A DNA stretch of 41,273 nucleotides from an uncultured Clostridia bacterium (GTDB lineage: Bacteria; Bacillota; Clostridia; Christensenellales; Aristaeellaceae), in the NCBI GenBank assembly GCA_944333055.1, contig CALVKT010000051.1, positions 1 through 41,273 on the forward strand, written 5' to 3'. A program made the position numbers and the translations under genes. Shown piece by piece: positions 1-8,698 of this stretch (positions within the stretch are counted from its first letter, which is position 1; every line of letters starts with the position of its first letter). Under the pieces are notes generated by a model, which did not search any database, was not told where the DNA came from, and worked only from the letters and a program-made list of their open reading frames with translations.

Positions 1-650
1 GGGCATTGGAGCCCTGGAAGTATCGAAAGTTACTTCATCAAGGCAAGAATGAGAAAAACGGCATAGCCGAAGCTATACCGTTTCTCTCTTGCCCCACGAT
101 GTTTTCTTATCGGGAGGCACCTTTTCATGCCTGCGTTTTTCTGTGGTCTATGATGCGGGTTTGCAATCAGGGCGTGTTTCCATCAGAATCAGTGGAATGA
201 ATGCGCTGAATGGGATGCAGCGTGCTCTTTCAAAAAGCTTAGGGAATTCAGGCGCGTGTCACTTGCTTCGGCAAGCCTGCGTCTGTTCAGCCGGGTCGTA
301 TGCGGATTCTTCTTGTATGGTTCTCAGAGGTCATGCGCCTGAAAACACAACCCATATAAGTGTTTCCGAAGGGTTCTGCCACAAATGGATGAAACAGGGA
401 TCCGTTATTTCGTAGCGAACGGCCCATATATTGTGATGGACACAACGGACTTTAATCAAATACAGTTGGACACGTTGATAAAGAGGATAAATGATTATAG
501 AAAGGAAATATTACATGGTTGATGCCCTCTCTTCTGCTGTGTCCCGTTGCCAGATGTGGAGAGCTCCTTAAGACTTTAACATCTTTCCTTGCATTTTGAG
601 TCTCAGCTTTATGATATCACGCCAGTGCATCATTGAGGTACCGAATGTAG
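1..650. other. Gene-poor left end with strong hairpins
   Basis: No convincing protein-coding gene of normal size lies here. Three local structures stand out. Positions 42-93 fold into a long rod with small bulges capped by a CGAA loop: GGCAAG pairs with CTTGCC, CGG with CCG, and ATAGC with GCTAT. Positions 250-287 form a stem that closes on CTTGC-TTCG-GCAAG with a stable UUCG loop. Positions 343-375 contain two interleaved helices, AAACAC/GTGTTT and AACCC/GGGTT, which could alternate or form a pseudoknot. This could be part of a structured RNA or the decayed end of a mobile element. I could not assign it to a known RNA family. Confidence 0.3.
385..522 (+). CDS. Small ORF or gene remnant, 45 codons
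   Basis: The ORF starts ATG GAT GAA and ends ...KEILHG-TGA. The stretch around YFVANGPYIVMDTTDFNQIQ has a natural amino-acid composition, unlike the shadow frames around it. An in-frame stop at 340-342 limits upstream extension. No clear Shine-Dalgarno sequence precedes the ATG. It may be the C-terminal remnant of a gene lost upstream, or a real small protein. I do not recognise the family. Confidence 0.25.
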   Translation: MDETGIRYFVANGPYIVMDTTDFNQIQLDTLIKRINDYRKEILHG

Positions 651-654
651 AGAA

Positions 655-686
655 GGGCTGCCAAGTCATTGTCAACTTGGCAGCCC
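655..686 (-). terminator. Hairpin after the solute-binding protein gene
   Basis: A perfect 12-bp stem, GGGCTGCCAAGT with ACTTGGCAGCCC, and an 8-nt loop lie about 50 nt beyond the solute-binding protein stop codon. Only a weak T-rich tail (TTCTCT) follows on the minus strand. It may act as a 3'-end stabiliser as much as a terminator. Confidence 0.45.
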
Positions 687-736
687 ATGCTGGGGTGTAA
701 GTTAAGGGTGCTTAGCAGGGAACCTTTCAACGAATC

Positions 737-2179
737 TCATTCAAACAACTCAGCCAAATACTCGGCAAATTCGTCGCCGCCGTTCTCATTCCATTCGGCT
801 ACAAAGGTATCCCACTCGGTCTCAATGTCGCGCTCGCCGGTGATGAAGTCAACATAATACTCGTTGTAAATGTTGTTCATGGCGTCCTTTTGGGTGATCA
901 AGTAATCCGGCGTCAGCGTGGCATAAGTATCTTCCGCATAGTATTCAATGGACATATCGACGGACTTGAGTACGGGGGCAGAATACAGTTCTTCTTTCAG
1001 GGAAGCAGGCTGGAGGTTGTCGGTGGTCTCGAAGAAGCGGTTCCACCACTCAGGCCATCTGTCGGTTGTGGTAATTTTGCCGGTCTCGTCCTTGGTGTAG
1101 TGCTTGTCCAGAATGCCCAGCAGGTCGATTTCACGCCCCTTCGGGCTGCAGATGAACTCAAAGATGGCAAACGCGGCGTCCTTCACCGGGGAATCCTCCA
1201 TGATGGCAAAGCCACGCGGCTCACGGGTGATATCGACGGCGGCATACGCCTGAGCAACGCCCTTGAGCGGAGGCAAGATCGTCAGTGTGGCGGACGGGCC
1301 ATGCGTAGCAACCATCTTGTCGTCATGAATCTTGGTTGTGGCACCTACGCGGGCGGAAATGATGGTCGAGATGCCCTCGTAGTAACGCTGTTCCATCACG
1401 TCCCAAGTATTGGTGATGAACTCCGGATCAAACAGCTCTTCTTCGTAGAGCTGATGGAGGAATGTCAGCTTCGCCTTGGTACCCTCTGTGACCTCAGCGA
1501 ACACATACTTGCCGTCCACCTTCATGATCGAGCCGGAGATGCCGAAGGCCTGATTCATGAAGCCGTCCAGGCGCAGCTTATTGTTGTCGGTGGTCAGCGG
1601 ATAGGTCGCCAGCCCCTTATCCTTGATCTCCTTGAGCAGGGTGTGGAAGTTCTCTACGGTCGGCTCAGCCAGGAAGGTGTCCTTGCAGTCCAGCTGATCG
1701 AGGATATCGGTGCGCATGTTCGGCGCATAGGTGAAGGGCGGGCAGAGCCACAGCAGATAGGGATACTTCTCCAGACGGGACCAGTTATAGTCCTTGTAGA
1801 GGGACTTGACATGGGTGGAGTTGTTGACATATTCTGTCAGATCAGCCAGCATGCCTTCCTGCGCAAGTTCAAGCTCCACGCCGTTTTGGAAGTACACGAT
1901 GTCCGCCACAAACTGCCCCGTACGCAGTGCCAACGGCACAACGTCCACATACTTGCCGGCGGGCGCTTCCAGGTATTCGATCTCTACGTAGTTTCCCTCT
2001 TCTGCCATTCCTTTTTCAATGGCGTCGATCATGAGTTGCACGTCTTCCTCGGAGGGAAGGACGTCCTTTTCAAGGATGGTCACCTTGACTGGACTTTCGG
2101 CAGTGCCGATGCCATCGGCCGAGGCGACGGCGCCGAGCAGCAATGCAAGCGACAGCAGCAGTGCAAATACCTTTTTCAT
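737..2179 (-). CDS. ABC sugar-type solute-binding protein (LipO/YtcQ-like)
   Basis: This 480-residue protein is an extracellular solute-binding protein of the family 1 type that pairs with LplB/YtcP permeases. It should capture the substrate outside the cell and pass it to the two permeases encoded just upstream. The N-terminus is a clear signal peptide (MKKVFALLLSLALLLGAVASA), followed by a mature part with aromatic-rich, negatively charged segments usual in sugar binders. There is no lipobox cysteine; the site looks like signal peptidase I (ASA-DG). That is unusual for a Gram-positive binding protein, which is normally lipid-anchored. AAAGGAGA lies 7 nt before the ATG. It is the last gene of the leftward arm and follows the YtcP-like permease by 72 nt. 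No ATPase is encoded here, so a shared housekeeping sugar ATPase such as MsmK is presumably used. The substrate cannot be read from the sequence. Confidence 0.88.
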   Translation of the reverse strand: MKKVFALLLSLALLLGAVASADGIGTAESPVKVTILEKDVLPSEEDVQLMIDAIEKGMAEEGNYVEIEYLEAPAGKYVDVVPLALRTGQFVADIVYFQNGVELELAQEGMLADLTEYVNNSTHVKSLYKDYNWSRLEKYPYLLWLCPPFTYAPNMRTDILDQLDCKDTFLAEPTVENFHTLLKEIKDKGLATYPLTTDNNKLRLDGFMNQAFGISGSIMKVDGKYVFAEVTEGTKAKLTFLHQLYEEELFDPEFITNTWDVMEQRYYEGISTIISARVGATTKIHDDKMVATHGPSATLTILPPLKGVAQAYAAVDITREPRGFAIMEDSPVKDAAFAIFEFICSPKGREIDLLGILDKHYTKDETGKITTTDRWPEWWNRFFETTDNLQPASLKEELYSAPVLKSVDMSIEYYAEDTYATLTPDYLITQKDAMNNIYNEYYVDFITGERDIETEWDTFVAEWNENGGDEFAEYLAELFE

Positions 2180-2251
2180 GACAGATTCTCCTTTTCTTTA
2201 TTTGCAGACGGTCGTGACCGTCCACGGATCAAATCAAAGAGAGGGGAAAAA

Positions 2252-3148
2252 CTATTCCTTCATAGCGCCGGCCATCAGATCCTTCGTATAGAATCGCAAA
2301 ACAATGGGATAAAGCAACAGAATGGGGACAATTGCGATGATGATCGTTGCGCTCTTGAGCGCGCTATAGTCGACCTTGGCGAATTCGTTGTAATTGAGCA
2401 GATTCTGCGCGCCGATGATAGCGGCTGTATCGCCCGAAACGACGAACTGACGCAAAATGACTTGAAGTGTCGTCTTAGAGGAAGAGGTCAGGTAAATGCC
2501 TGCTCGGAAGTATTCGTTCCAGCGCGCCACGGCATAGAACATGCACAGCGTTGCCACGCCGGCTTTAGCCAGCGGTAGGAAAATCTGCGCGTAGATGCGC
2601 AAATGGCTCGCGCCCTCGATGGTTGCCGCCTCGTACAGGGAGACGGGCACGGCTTCGAAATAGCGCATGCAGATCACCAGATAATATACGTTGACAGCGG
2701 TGACCAAAATGACCGACCAGGGCGTGTTCATCAGTTTGAAATCCTGAATCACCAGATACTCCGGTACAAAGCCTGGATCAAAGAGCATCATGGCGATCAG
2801 AAATCCCATGATGTACTTTTTGAACAGCAGGCCTGGGCGGGTCAGCGCGTAGGCCGCGGTGGTCGTCAGCGCGACATTGAGTACTGTGCCAACGACCGTG
2901 ATGAACAGCGAGTTCCAGATGGCAGGCACCATCAGATTGTTGGAAAACACCACCTGATAGTTGAGCAGGCTGAAGCCGCGGGGCCAGATTTCCAAACCGC
3001 TCATTCCCATGGACTGGGCGGGATCGGAAAACGACTTGGCGAGGATATTGAGCAACGGCACAACCATGGTCAGCATGATCAGGATCATGAGCGTGTACAG
3101 AAGGATCTGACCCGGCGTCAGATATTTCTTCATCTTGGACCATTTCAT
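2252..3148 (-). CDS. Carbohydrate ABC transporter permease, YtcP/MalG type
   Basis: This 298-residue inner-membrane permease has six predicted membrane segments and the cytoplasmic ATPase-coupling loop YEAATIEGASHLRIYAQIFLP, the EAA motif of the MalG/YtcP class. I chose the ATG at 3148 because GGAGG lies 8 nt upstream; a longer GTG-initiated reading would contain that ribosome binding site within the coding part. It follows the LplB-like permease by 14 nt, so the two are translated from one mRNA and should form the heterodimeric channel. The C-terminus ends KDLMAGAMKE, close to the family consensus. Confidence 0.92.
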   Translation of the reverse strand: MKWSKMKKYLTPGQILLYTLMILIMLTMVVPLLNILAKSFSDPAQSMGMSGLEIWPRGFSLLNYQVVFSNNLMVPAIWNSLFITVVGTVLNVALTTTAAYALTRPGLLFKKYIMGFLIAMMLFDPGFVPEYLVIQDFKLMNTPWSVILVTAVNVYYLVICMRYFEAVPVSLYEAATIEGASHLRIYAQIFLPLAKAGVATLCMFYAVARWNEYFRAGIYLTSSSKTTLQVILRQFVVSGDTAAIIGAQNLLNYNEFAKVDYSALKSATIIIAIVPILLLYPIVLRFYTKDLMAGAMKE

Positions 3149-3162
3149 TGCGTTCAACCTCC

Positions 3163-4101
3163 TCACCACACGCCTGTTCCTGTCAGACGTTTGCTGGTAA
3201 TATGCGTGAGGAACACAAGGACGCAGCCCACCAGCCCTTTCAGCAGGCTCATGGCGGTCGCCAGCGAATATTGACCGCGCTCCAAGCCGATCCGATAGAT
3301 GTAGGTATCCAGAATGTCGATGACGCTGTTGACGGAATCGTTTGTAAAGTTAAGCACTTGATCAAAGCCGGCGCTCAGGAAGTAACCCAGATTCAGAATG
3401 AACATGGTCGTCATTGGCGCCACCAGCGTGGGCAGAATGATGTAGCGGATGATCGCCATGCGTCCGGCGCCGTCGATGGCGGCCGACTCGTACAGCGAGT
3501 TGTCGATGGCGAGGATGGCCGTGAAATAGATGATGGAGTCCCATCCGAGGCTTCGCCACATTTCACTGAAAAACAGTACCCAGCGAATCGTTCCCTTGTT
3601 GGTCATATAGCGCACCGGCTCGACGCCAAACCAGCCCATGATCTGATTGACCGCGCCGTCCACGGAAAGAAAGTCGATCCAGATGCCCGCGATCACGACC
3701 CAGGACAGGAAATGGGGCAGATAGGAAATGACTTGAATGCACTTTCGAAAGCGAAGGGAGCGGATTTCGTTGAGCAGGATGGCAAAGACCACAAAGACAG
3801 GGAACAGCAGAACGTATTTCATCAGGCTGATGATCAGCGTATTGGTCAGAATTTTGAAAAACTGAGGACTGGAGAAGATGGTTTCGAAGTATTTCCAACC
3901 GGCAAAGACCCATGGCGTCCTGCTCTTAAAGGTGTAAAAAGCCAGACGCATGTTCAAGATGGGCAGCACACGGAACAGGACAAAGTAGATCAGAGTCGGC
4001 GCAAGCATCGCATAGAGAATCCAGTCGTTGCGAAAACGGACGAGGTTTTTGCGGCGAAGCATTTGGCGTTGCGCTTTTACGGTATTGACGTGTTCTGTCA
4101 T
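3163..4101 (-). CDS. ABC transporter permease, LplB type
   Basis: This 312-residue permease is the partner of the downstream YtcP-like protein. It has a basic N-terminus, a first membrane span (WILYAMLAPTLIYFVLF) and five further spans. The EAA coupling loop reads YESAAIDGAGRMAIIRYIILP. AAGGAGGG lies 6 nt before the ATG. It is the first gene of the leftward arm, about 120 nt after the predicted promoter at 4224-4252. LplB/YtcP systems take up oligosaccharides or modified sugars; here the neighbours suggest a ribosyl- or glycosyl-containing substrate, but this is inference. Confidence 0.92.
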   Translation of the reverse strand: MTEHVNTVKAQRQMLRRKNLVRFRNDWILYAMLAPTLIYFVLFRVLPILNMRLAFYTFKSRTPWVFAGWKYFETIFSSPQFFKILTNTLIISLMKYVLLFPVFVVFAILLNEIRSLRFRKCIQVISYLPHFLSWVVIAGIWIDFLSVDGAVNQIMGWFGVEPVRYMTNKGTIRWVLFFSEMWRSLGWDSIIYFTAILAIDNSLYESAAIDGAGRMAIIRYIILPTLVAPMTTMFILNLGYFLSAGFDQVLNFTNDSVNSVIDILDTYIYRIGLERGQYSLATAMSLLKGLVGCVLVFLTHITSKRLTGTGVW

Positions 4102-4201
4102 GCCTAGCCCTCCTTACTGGTAGAGAAAAGAAGAATCCGGCAGTGAAGGATGTGAATTAAAACGATCACGCTGCCTGATAATAATAGAATGGGCATAGTC
4201 A

Positions 4202-4217
4202 AGTAAAACGATTTCTT
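4202..4217. promoter_or_regulatory. Candidate LacI-type operator, leftward arm
   Basis: The plus strand reads AGTAAAACGATTTCTT, a pseudo-palindrome with the central CG typical of LacI-family operators. It starts 6 nt beyond the -10 box of the leftward promoter, over the expected transcription start. It matches 10 of 16 positions of the site at 5592-5607, with shared core AAAACGRTTKCT. A partial copy (AAAACGAT) lies at 4159-4166. Confidence 0.55.
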
Positions 4218-4223
4218 AAATAC

Positions 4224-4252
4224 ATTATAATAAAAGGCTATATGAATTACAA
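4224..4252 (-). promoter_or_regulatory. Promoter of the ABC transporter arm
   Basis: On the minus strand, TTGTAA (4247-4252) and a perfect TATAAT (4224-4229) are separated by 17 nt. It lies in the AT-rich 220-nt gap between the regulator gene and the first permease. The spacing and -10 box are strong; the -35 box matches consensus at four of six bases. Confidence 0.7.
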
Positions 4253-4321
4253 TTGACAATTTTTTCAATAAGTAAGAGTGCATGTTGTCTATAATGCACA
4301 AAAAATAGACGATCAAATGTG

Positions 4322-5320
4322 TTATTTGGTCGTCTTGCGAAGGTCGAGCGTGGGCTCGAATATGATATGTCGGTTACTTGAAATCGTGCCCGTGACGATG
4401 CCGATGAGCAGTTTGACCGCCTCCTCGGCCATCTCGTCAATAGGCTGGCGCACGGTGGAAATACAGGGGTCGAATACGTCGCTGACCTCAATGCCGTCAA
4501 AACCGATGATTTCGCACTGATCGGGAATGGAAATGCCGTGACGAATCAGCGTTTTCACGGCGCCGATGGCAATCAGGTCGCAGCAAGCGATGACGGCGGT
4601 GATTTCGGGATGCCGGGAAATCAGCGTTTTCATCATCTCGCGACCGGAGGAAATGCTGAAATCGCCATAGGTGATCAGTTCCTTGTTGACCTCGATACCG
4701 GACGCCTCCAGTGCGTCCCGATAGCCGCTGAAGCGCTGTATGGTGGTGGAAACGCCCTTTGGCCCCCCCAGAAAGGCGATATGCCGATGACCCATCTGGA
4801 TGAATCTCTGGGTTGCTTCGAACATACCTTTTCGGTTGTCGATAGCTACGCTGGCACTGCTGTCGCCGATCACGCGGTCCACTTGAACGACCGGAACGCC
4901 ATAATGCTTCAGGCTGTCCATGCTGGCCGTTTTGCAGTCTGCGCTGCTGGCCAGAATCACGCCGTCCACCCTTTTTTCAATCAGGGACATCACATACTTG
5001 GCTTCGGTCTCAGGGTCGTTTCCGCAGTCGCACAGAAAAACCGTGTATCCTTCCTGACTGGCGCGCTGAATGATGCCGCGTACCATTTGGGGGAAAAAGG
5101 GATTAGTCAGGTCGGGAATCACTAGGCCCAGCGTCTTGGTTTCATCGACGACGATGCTTCGTGCCAACGTATTGGGCAGATAGCCCAGTTCGTCGATGAT
5201 CTTCAAAATCCGTTCCTTGGTTTCGGTGCTTACGCCCTGGCTCTTATGGTTGATCACGCGTGAAACGGTTGCCTTAGAAACATTTGCAATGCGTGCAATG
5301 TCTGAAATTGTAGGTCTCAT
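4322..5320 (-). CDS. LacI-family transcriptional regulator
   Basis: This 332-residue DNA-binding repressor has an N-terminal helix-turn-helix at residues 4-25 (ISDIARIANVSKATVSRVIN), then the hinge region (GYLPNTLARS). A periplasmic-binding-protein-like effector domain fills the rest (TLGLVIPDLTNPFFPQMVRG through GFDGIEVSDVFDPCISTV). The length is normal for the family. It sits between the transporter arm (same strand) and the catabolic arm (opposite strand), the usual place for a local repressor. Both arms carry a matching candidate operator. The ribosome binding site is weak (no AGGAGG before the ATG), consistent with low expression. The effector is probably the imported compound or a product. 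Confidence 0.93.
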   Translation of the reverse strand: MRPTISDIARIANVSKATVSRVINHKSQGVSTETKERILKIIDELGYLPNTLARSIVVDETKTLGLVIPDLTNPFFPQMVRGIIQRASQEGYTVFLCDCGNDPETEAKYVMSLIEKRVDGVILASSADCKTASMDSLKHYGVPVVQVDRVIGDSSASVAIDNRKGMFEATQRFIQMGHRHIAFLGGPKGVSTTIQRFSGYRDALEASGIEVNKELITYGDFSISSGREMMKTLISRHPEITAVIACCDLIAIGAVKTLIRHGISIPDQCEIIGFDGIEVSDVFDPCISTVRQPIDEMAEEAVKLLIGIVTGTISSNRHIIFEPTLDLRKTTK

Positions 5321-5380
5321 GGTGTAACAGAACCGTCCATTTCATTTCAATAGAATCCAATAGCATTTCTGCTATATATC

Positions 5381-5409
5381 AGTATACCAGTACGTTCAAT
5401 AAAATGCAA
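5381..5409 (-). promoter_or_regulatory. Predicted promoter of the LacI-family gene
   Basis: On the minus strand, TTGCAT (5404-5409) and TATACT (5381-5386) are separated by 17 nt, with a leader of about 55 nt before the ATG. The -10 box is good and the -35 box is weak. Confidence 0.45.
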
Positions 5410-5509
5410 TTGCCTTCAACTATTTTTTGGAAAAATGGGGGGGACTATACCGCTCGGTGACAAAGACATGGGTGAAATGGGCGCATGAACGCAAAAAGAA
5501 AGATGGGAA

Positions 5510-5525
5510 CCGCGGAATTCTGCGG
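5510..5525. promoter_or_regulatory. 16-bp near-perfect palindrome upstream of the catabolic promoter
   Basis: The sequence CCGCGGAATTCTGCGG has one mismatched pair. It lies about 30 nt upstream of the -35 box of the rightward promoter, where an activator or second repressor could bind. It does not resemble the AAAACGRTTKCT motif. Confidence 0.3.
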
Positions 5526-5555
5526 ATCCTCTCTGCGAAATTTGAGAAAATAGTC

Positions 5556-5584
5556 TTGATTGTTTGTGCAAGAACCTGTATAAT
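5556..5584 (+). promoter_or_regulatory. Promoter of the catabolic operon
   Basis: TTGATT (5556-5561) and a perfect TATAAT (5579-5584) are separated by 17 nt, about 70 nt before the kinase start codon. It is the only strong forward promoter in the 333-nt divergent gap. No other was noticed before 13607, so it probably drives all seven genes. Confidence 0.75.
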
Positions 5585-5591
5585 GACAGCA

Positions 5592-5607
5592 GAGAAAACG
5601 GTTGCTC
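5592..5607. promoter_or_regulatory. Candidate LacI-type operator, catabolic operon
   Basis: GAGAAAACGGTTGCTC is a pseudo-palindrome (6 of 8 pairs) around a central CG. It starts 7 nt after the -10 box, so a bound repressor would cover the start of transcription. It shares AAAACGRTTKCT with the site at 4202-4217, which sits 6 nt after the other arm's -10 box. Confidence 0.6.
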
Positions 5608-5653
5608 ATGAAGATATCATTCACATGTCAAACAGAAGACGGGGGAGAAATCT

Positions 5654-6580
5654 ATGAGAGATCTGTTGGTGATTGGTAGTTTGAATATGGATACGGTCAT
5701 CCGTACGTCACACATTCCGCGCGCGGGCGAAACGATCACAGGGCAGTTCAGCGCATATGTGTCTGGCGGAAAAGGCGCTAATCAGGCTTGTGCAGCAGGC
5801 CGTATCGGCCATTCGGTCGCGATGTTGGGCGTGGTGGGCAACGACGCTTTCGGCGATACGATGATCGAGAATTTGAAAAAGTCCGGCGTGGATACTTCGC
5901 TGATTGAGCGCTGTCAGGCGCAGACGGGGCAGGCTTTGATCTGTGTGGGGGACGAGGGAAGCAACAGTATCGTCGTTTTGCCAAACGCAAACGCATTTTG
6001 CAACAAGTCGCTGATTCAGGCGCACGAGCAGGATATTGCTGACAGCCGCGGAGTGATGCTTCAGATGGAAATCCCGCACGATGCGGTCTTTGAAGCCATC
6101 AGGATTGCTGCGAAAAGAGGATGCAAGGTGTTTTTTAATCCGGCGCCCGCGTCCGCAGATCTGCCGGAATTCATTTTCCCATTGATCGACTACATCACAC
6201 CCAATGAGACCGAACTTGAGATCTTGACAGGGATGCCGGTTGGCGATCTGCAGCAGGCCGAATCGGCTGCTCGCGTGCTGATTGGCAGAGGCGTGCGGAA
6301 TGTGGTGGCGACGCTCGGCTCGACCGGCGCGCTGCTGGTCGATGAAAACGGTGCCAAGCTGTATCCCGCGTATCCCGCTCATGCGCTGGATACAACGGCC
6401 GCCGGCGACACGTTCAACGCGGCGTTTGCGGTGCGCGTCTTGGAAGGCGCTGCCCACGACGAGGCGATGGACTTTGCCAATCGTGCGGCGTCGATTTCGG
6501 TGACGCGCACGGGTGCGCAGACTTCCATTCCTTTCCGCGCGGAAGTGCTGGCCATGATGGAAAACGGAGGTGAGGTCTGA
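5654..6580 (+). CDS. PfkB-family sugar kinase, ribokinase-like
   Basis: This 308-residue cytoplasmic kinase should phosphorylate a free sugar, most likely ribose, with ATP. It has the substrate motif GSLNMD near the start, the glycine-rich GGKGANQA, the NPAPA segment, PNETE, and the anion-hole signature DTTAAGDTFN with catalytic base Asp252. The combination and length are those of ribokinase more than fructokinase, but PfkB specificity is hard to fix from motifs alone; pseudouridine kinase and other nucleoside kinases belong to the same superfamily. GGGGGAG lies 6 nt before the ATG. It is the first gene of the operon and overlaps the next start codon (TGATG), so the two are translationally coupled. 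If the hydrolases downstream release ribose, this kinase would make ribose 5-phosphate. Confidence 0.88.
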   Translation: MRDLLVIGSLNMDTVIRTSHIPRAGETITGQFSAYVSGGKGANQACAAGRIGHSVAMLGVVGNDAFGDTMIENLKKSGVDTSLIERCQAQTGQALICVGDEGSNSIVVLPNANAFCNKSLIQAHEQDIADSRGVMLQMEIPHDAVFEAIRIAAKRGCKVFFNPAPASADLPEFIFPLIDYITPNETELEILTGMPVGDLQQAESAARVLIGRGVRNVVATLGSTGALLVDENGAKLYPAYPAHALDTTAAGDTFNAAFAVRVLEGAAHDEAMDFANRAASISVTRTGAQTSIPFRAEVLAMMENGGEV

Positions 6581-8676
6581 TGATTGCCAACTATTTGGAA
6601 AAGGTATACGCAGGTTTCCTGGGTATGAATGTGGGCATCCGCTTGGGCGCGCCGGTGGAAGCGACGATGTGGTCCTATGAGCGCATCCGCAACACCTATG
6701 GCGACATAACGGGATATGTGAAGGACTACATCAATTTTGCAGCGGATGACGATGCCAACGGTCCATATTATTTTCTGCGCGCGCTCAAGGACGATGCAAA
6801 AATGCGCGAGCCTGTGGCGCAGGATGTGGGCCGCGCATGGCTGAATTACGCGCGAGAGGGAGTGGGCATGTTCTGGTGGGGCGGATACGGCCGCAGCACG
6901 GAACATACGGCGTATCTGAATCTCAAAAATGGAATTCCTGCACCGCAGTCCGGCTCGCTGGTGCAAAACGGTTCGACGCTGGCGGAGCAGATCGGTGGCC
7001 AGATTTTCATCGATACATGGGGGTTGATCTGTCCGGATCAGCCGGAGAAGGCGGCGCGTCTTGCCAGCGTCAGCGCATCCGTTTCCCATGATGGGGAAGG
7101 GCTGGAAGGGGCGCGCTTTATCGCGGCCTGCATCGCACTGGCCTTTACCCACGACGACATCGAGGAGATTGTACGTTTGGCGCTTGAGCATGTCGGCGCG
7201 CAGTCGACGTATCGCCGCGTGGCGGAAGCGGTGATGGCGTTCCATCGAGAGAATTCGACGGATTTCCGCGCCTGCCGCGACATGCTGAACGACCAGTGGG
7301 GATACGACCGCTATCCGGGCGTCTGCCACATCATTCCCAACGCGGGCGTGTGCGTGCTGGCTATGCTCTATGGCGGGGGAGATTTCGCCAGGACGGTCGA
7401 AATTGCCACGATGTGCGGCTGGGACACCGACTGCAATGCTGGCAACGTCGGCACGGTGCTGGGCGTGATGAACGGTCTGGACGGAATTCCCGGTCACTAT
7501 CGAAAGCCGATCTGCGACGCCATCGTGCTTTCGGGCATCACGGGATATCTGAACATGCTGGACATCCCCAGCTATGCCAAGGAGTTGGCGTTGCTAGGCT
7601 ATCGGATGGCGGAAGAAACCCCGCCTGCTGAGCTTGTTGACAGCTTCCGCGAGACGCAGACCTACTTTGATTTCGAGCTTCCGGGATCGACCCACTGCTT
7701 CAGGGCGTCCGATGGGTTTACCACCGTGCTTTCCCATACGACAGACCGGGCGTATCGCGGTACGGGCGCGCTGAGTGTACTGGTGGATCGCGTGGGTCGG
7801 TTTGAGGGTGGCAAGGTTTATTACAAGCCGTTTTACCGGCGGGCAGATTTCAGCGACGAGCGCTACAGTCCGGTGTTTTCTCCCCGTGCCTATTCGGGCC
7901 AGACGGTGTCCTACCAGCTTTTCTGGGAGCCGTGGGAGGGATCGCAGGATGTGCTGGTCGCGCCGTATGTGCGCTTGACGCCCAGCGGCGAGCTGGTGAA
8001 CATGGGCTATAGGAAACTGCCCAGAGGCACATGGACGGAGATTTCCTTCGCGATTCCCGACACCAAGGGCGAGGCCGTGGATGAAATTGGTTTTCTGTAC
8101 GAAGGCAACTGCAAGGATAAGACGCTGGGACGGATCTTCCTGGATGAGTTCAGCATCAGCGGCAAGGCTGACTACTGGATTGATCTCAATAAGCAGTGCG
8201 TCGAATTCGGCTGCCTGACGCCGTTTTCTCAAAACGGCGGCGCGTGGACTGTGGAAGGCAACCTTCTGCACGCCATGTCCTGTGATCTGGCACAGTGCTT
8301 TACCGGGCATTATTTTGCCAGCGATCAAAGCGTTGCGGCGAGCGTGACGCCCGAGCATGGCACGGGACACATGCTGGCACTGCGGGCACAGGGCGCGATG
8401 CGTGGGTATTACGCCGGACTGGATGAGGAGGGAAAAGCCGCTATTTATAAGGCGGACTTTGGCCTGCGCAAATTGGCCGAGGCTCAGCTGGACTGGCAAT
8501 GTGGCGGCACGTATGGGCTGACATTTACCGCGCAGGGAAGCCGCCTGTCACTTGCGGTAGACGGCAAGGAGATTGTGACCGCTGAGGATGAGAGCTTTGC
8601 ATATGGCATGACGGGATATGTCCGCACAGCGATGGGACGCGCCCGCTATGGCAATTTGCACGTCAAAGACATTTAG
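6580..8676 (+). CDS. ADP-ribosylglycohydrolase-family protein with C-terminal sandwich domain
   Basis: This 698-residue protein fuses an ADP-ribosylglycohydrolase (DraG/ARH) fold at about residues 1-345 to a C-terminal region of about 350 residues that looks like one or two beta-sandwich, lectin-like domains (for example WIDLNKQCVEFGCL to GRARYGNLHVKDI). The C-terminal metal motif is kept (GWDTDCNAG, Asp282 and Asp284). The N-terminal motif is altered: the usual TDDT reads DDDA at residues 56-59, and the usual GDALGAP reads GIRLGAP. The acidic pair is still there, so activity is possible but the substrate may differ. There is no signal peptide, so it acts in the cytoplasm. Its start overlaps the kinase stop. 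Confidence in the fold is high; the substrate is unknown. Confidence 0.85.
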   Translation: MIANYLEKVYAGFLGMNVGIRLGAPVEATMWSYERIRNTYGDITGYVKDYINFAADDDANGPYYFLRALKDDAKMREPVAQDVGRAWLNYAREGVGMFWWGGYGRSTEHTAYLNLKNGIPAPQSGSLVQNGSTLAEQIGGQIFIDTWGLICPDQPEKAARLASVSASVSHDGEGLEGARFIAACIALAFTHDDIEEIVRLALEHVGAQSTYRRVAEAVMAFHRENSTDFRACRDMLNDQWGYDRYPGVCHIIPNAGVCVLAMLYGGGDFARTVEIATMCGWDTDCNAGNVGTVLGVMNGLDGIPGHYRKPICDAIVLSGITGYLNMLDIPSYAKELALLGYRMAEETPPAELVDSFRETQTYFDFELPGSTHCFRASDGFTTVLSHTTDRAYRGTGALSVLVDRVGRFEGGKVYYKPFYRRADFSDERYSPVFSPRAYSGQTVSYQLFWEPWEGSQDVLVAPYVRLTPSGELVNMGYRKLPRGTWTEISFAIPDTKGEAVDEIGFLYEGNCKDKTLGRIFLDEFSISGKADYWIDLNKQCVEFGCLTPFSQNGGAWTVEGNLLHAMSCDLAQCFTGHYFASDQSVAASVTPEHGTGHMLALRAQGAMRGYYAGLDEEGKAAIYKADFGLRKLAEAQLDWQCGGTYGLTFTAQGSRLSLAVDGKEIVTAEDESFAYGMTGYVRTAMGRARYGNLHVKDI

Positions 8677-8698
8677 CAAACAGAAAGGAAGGGCTGGC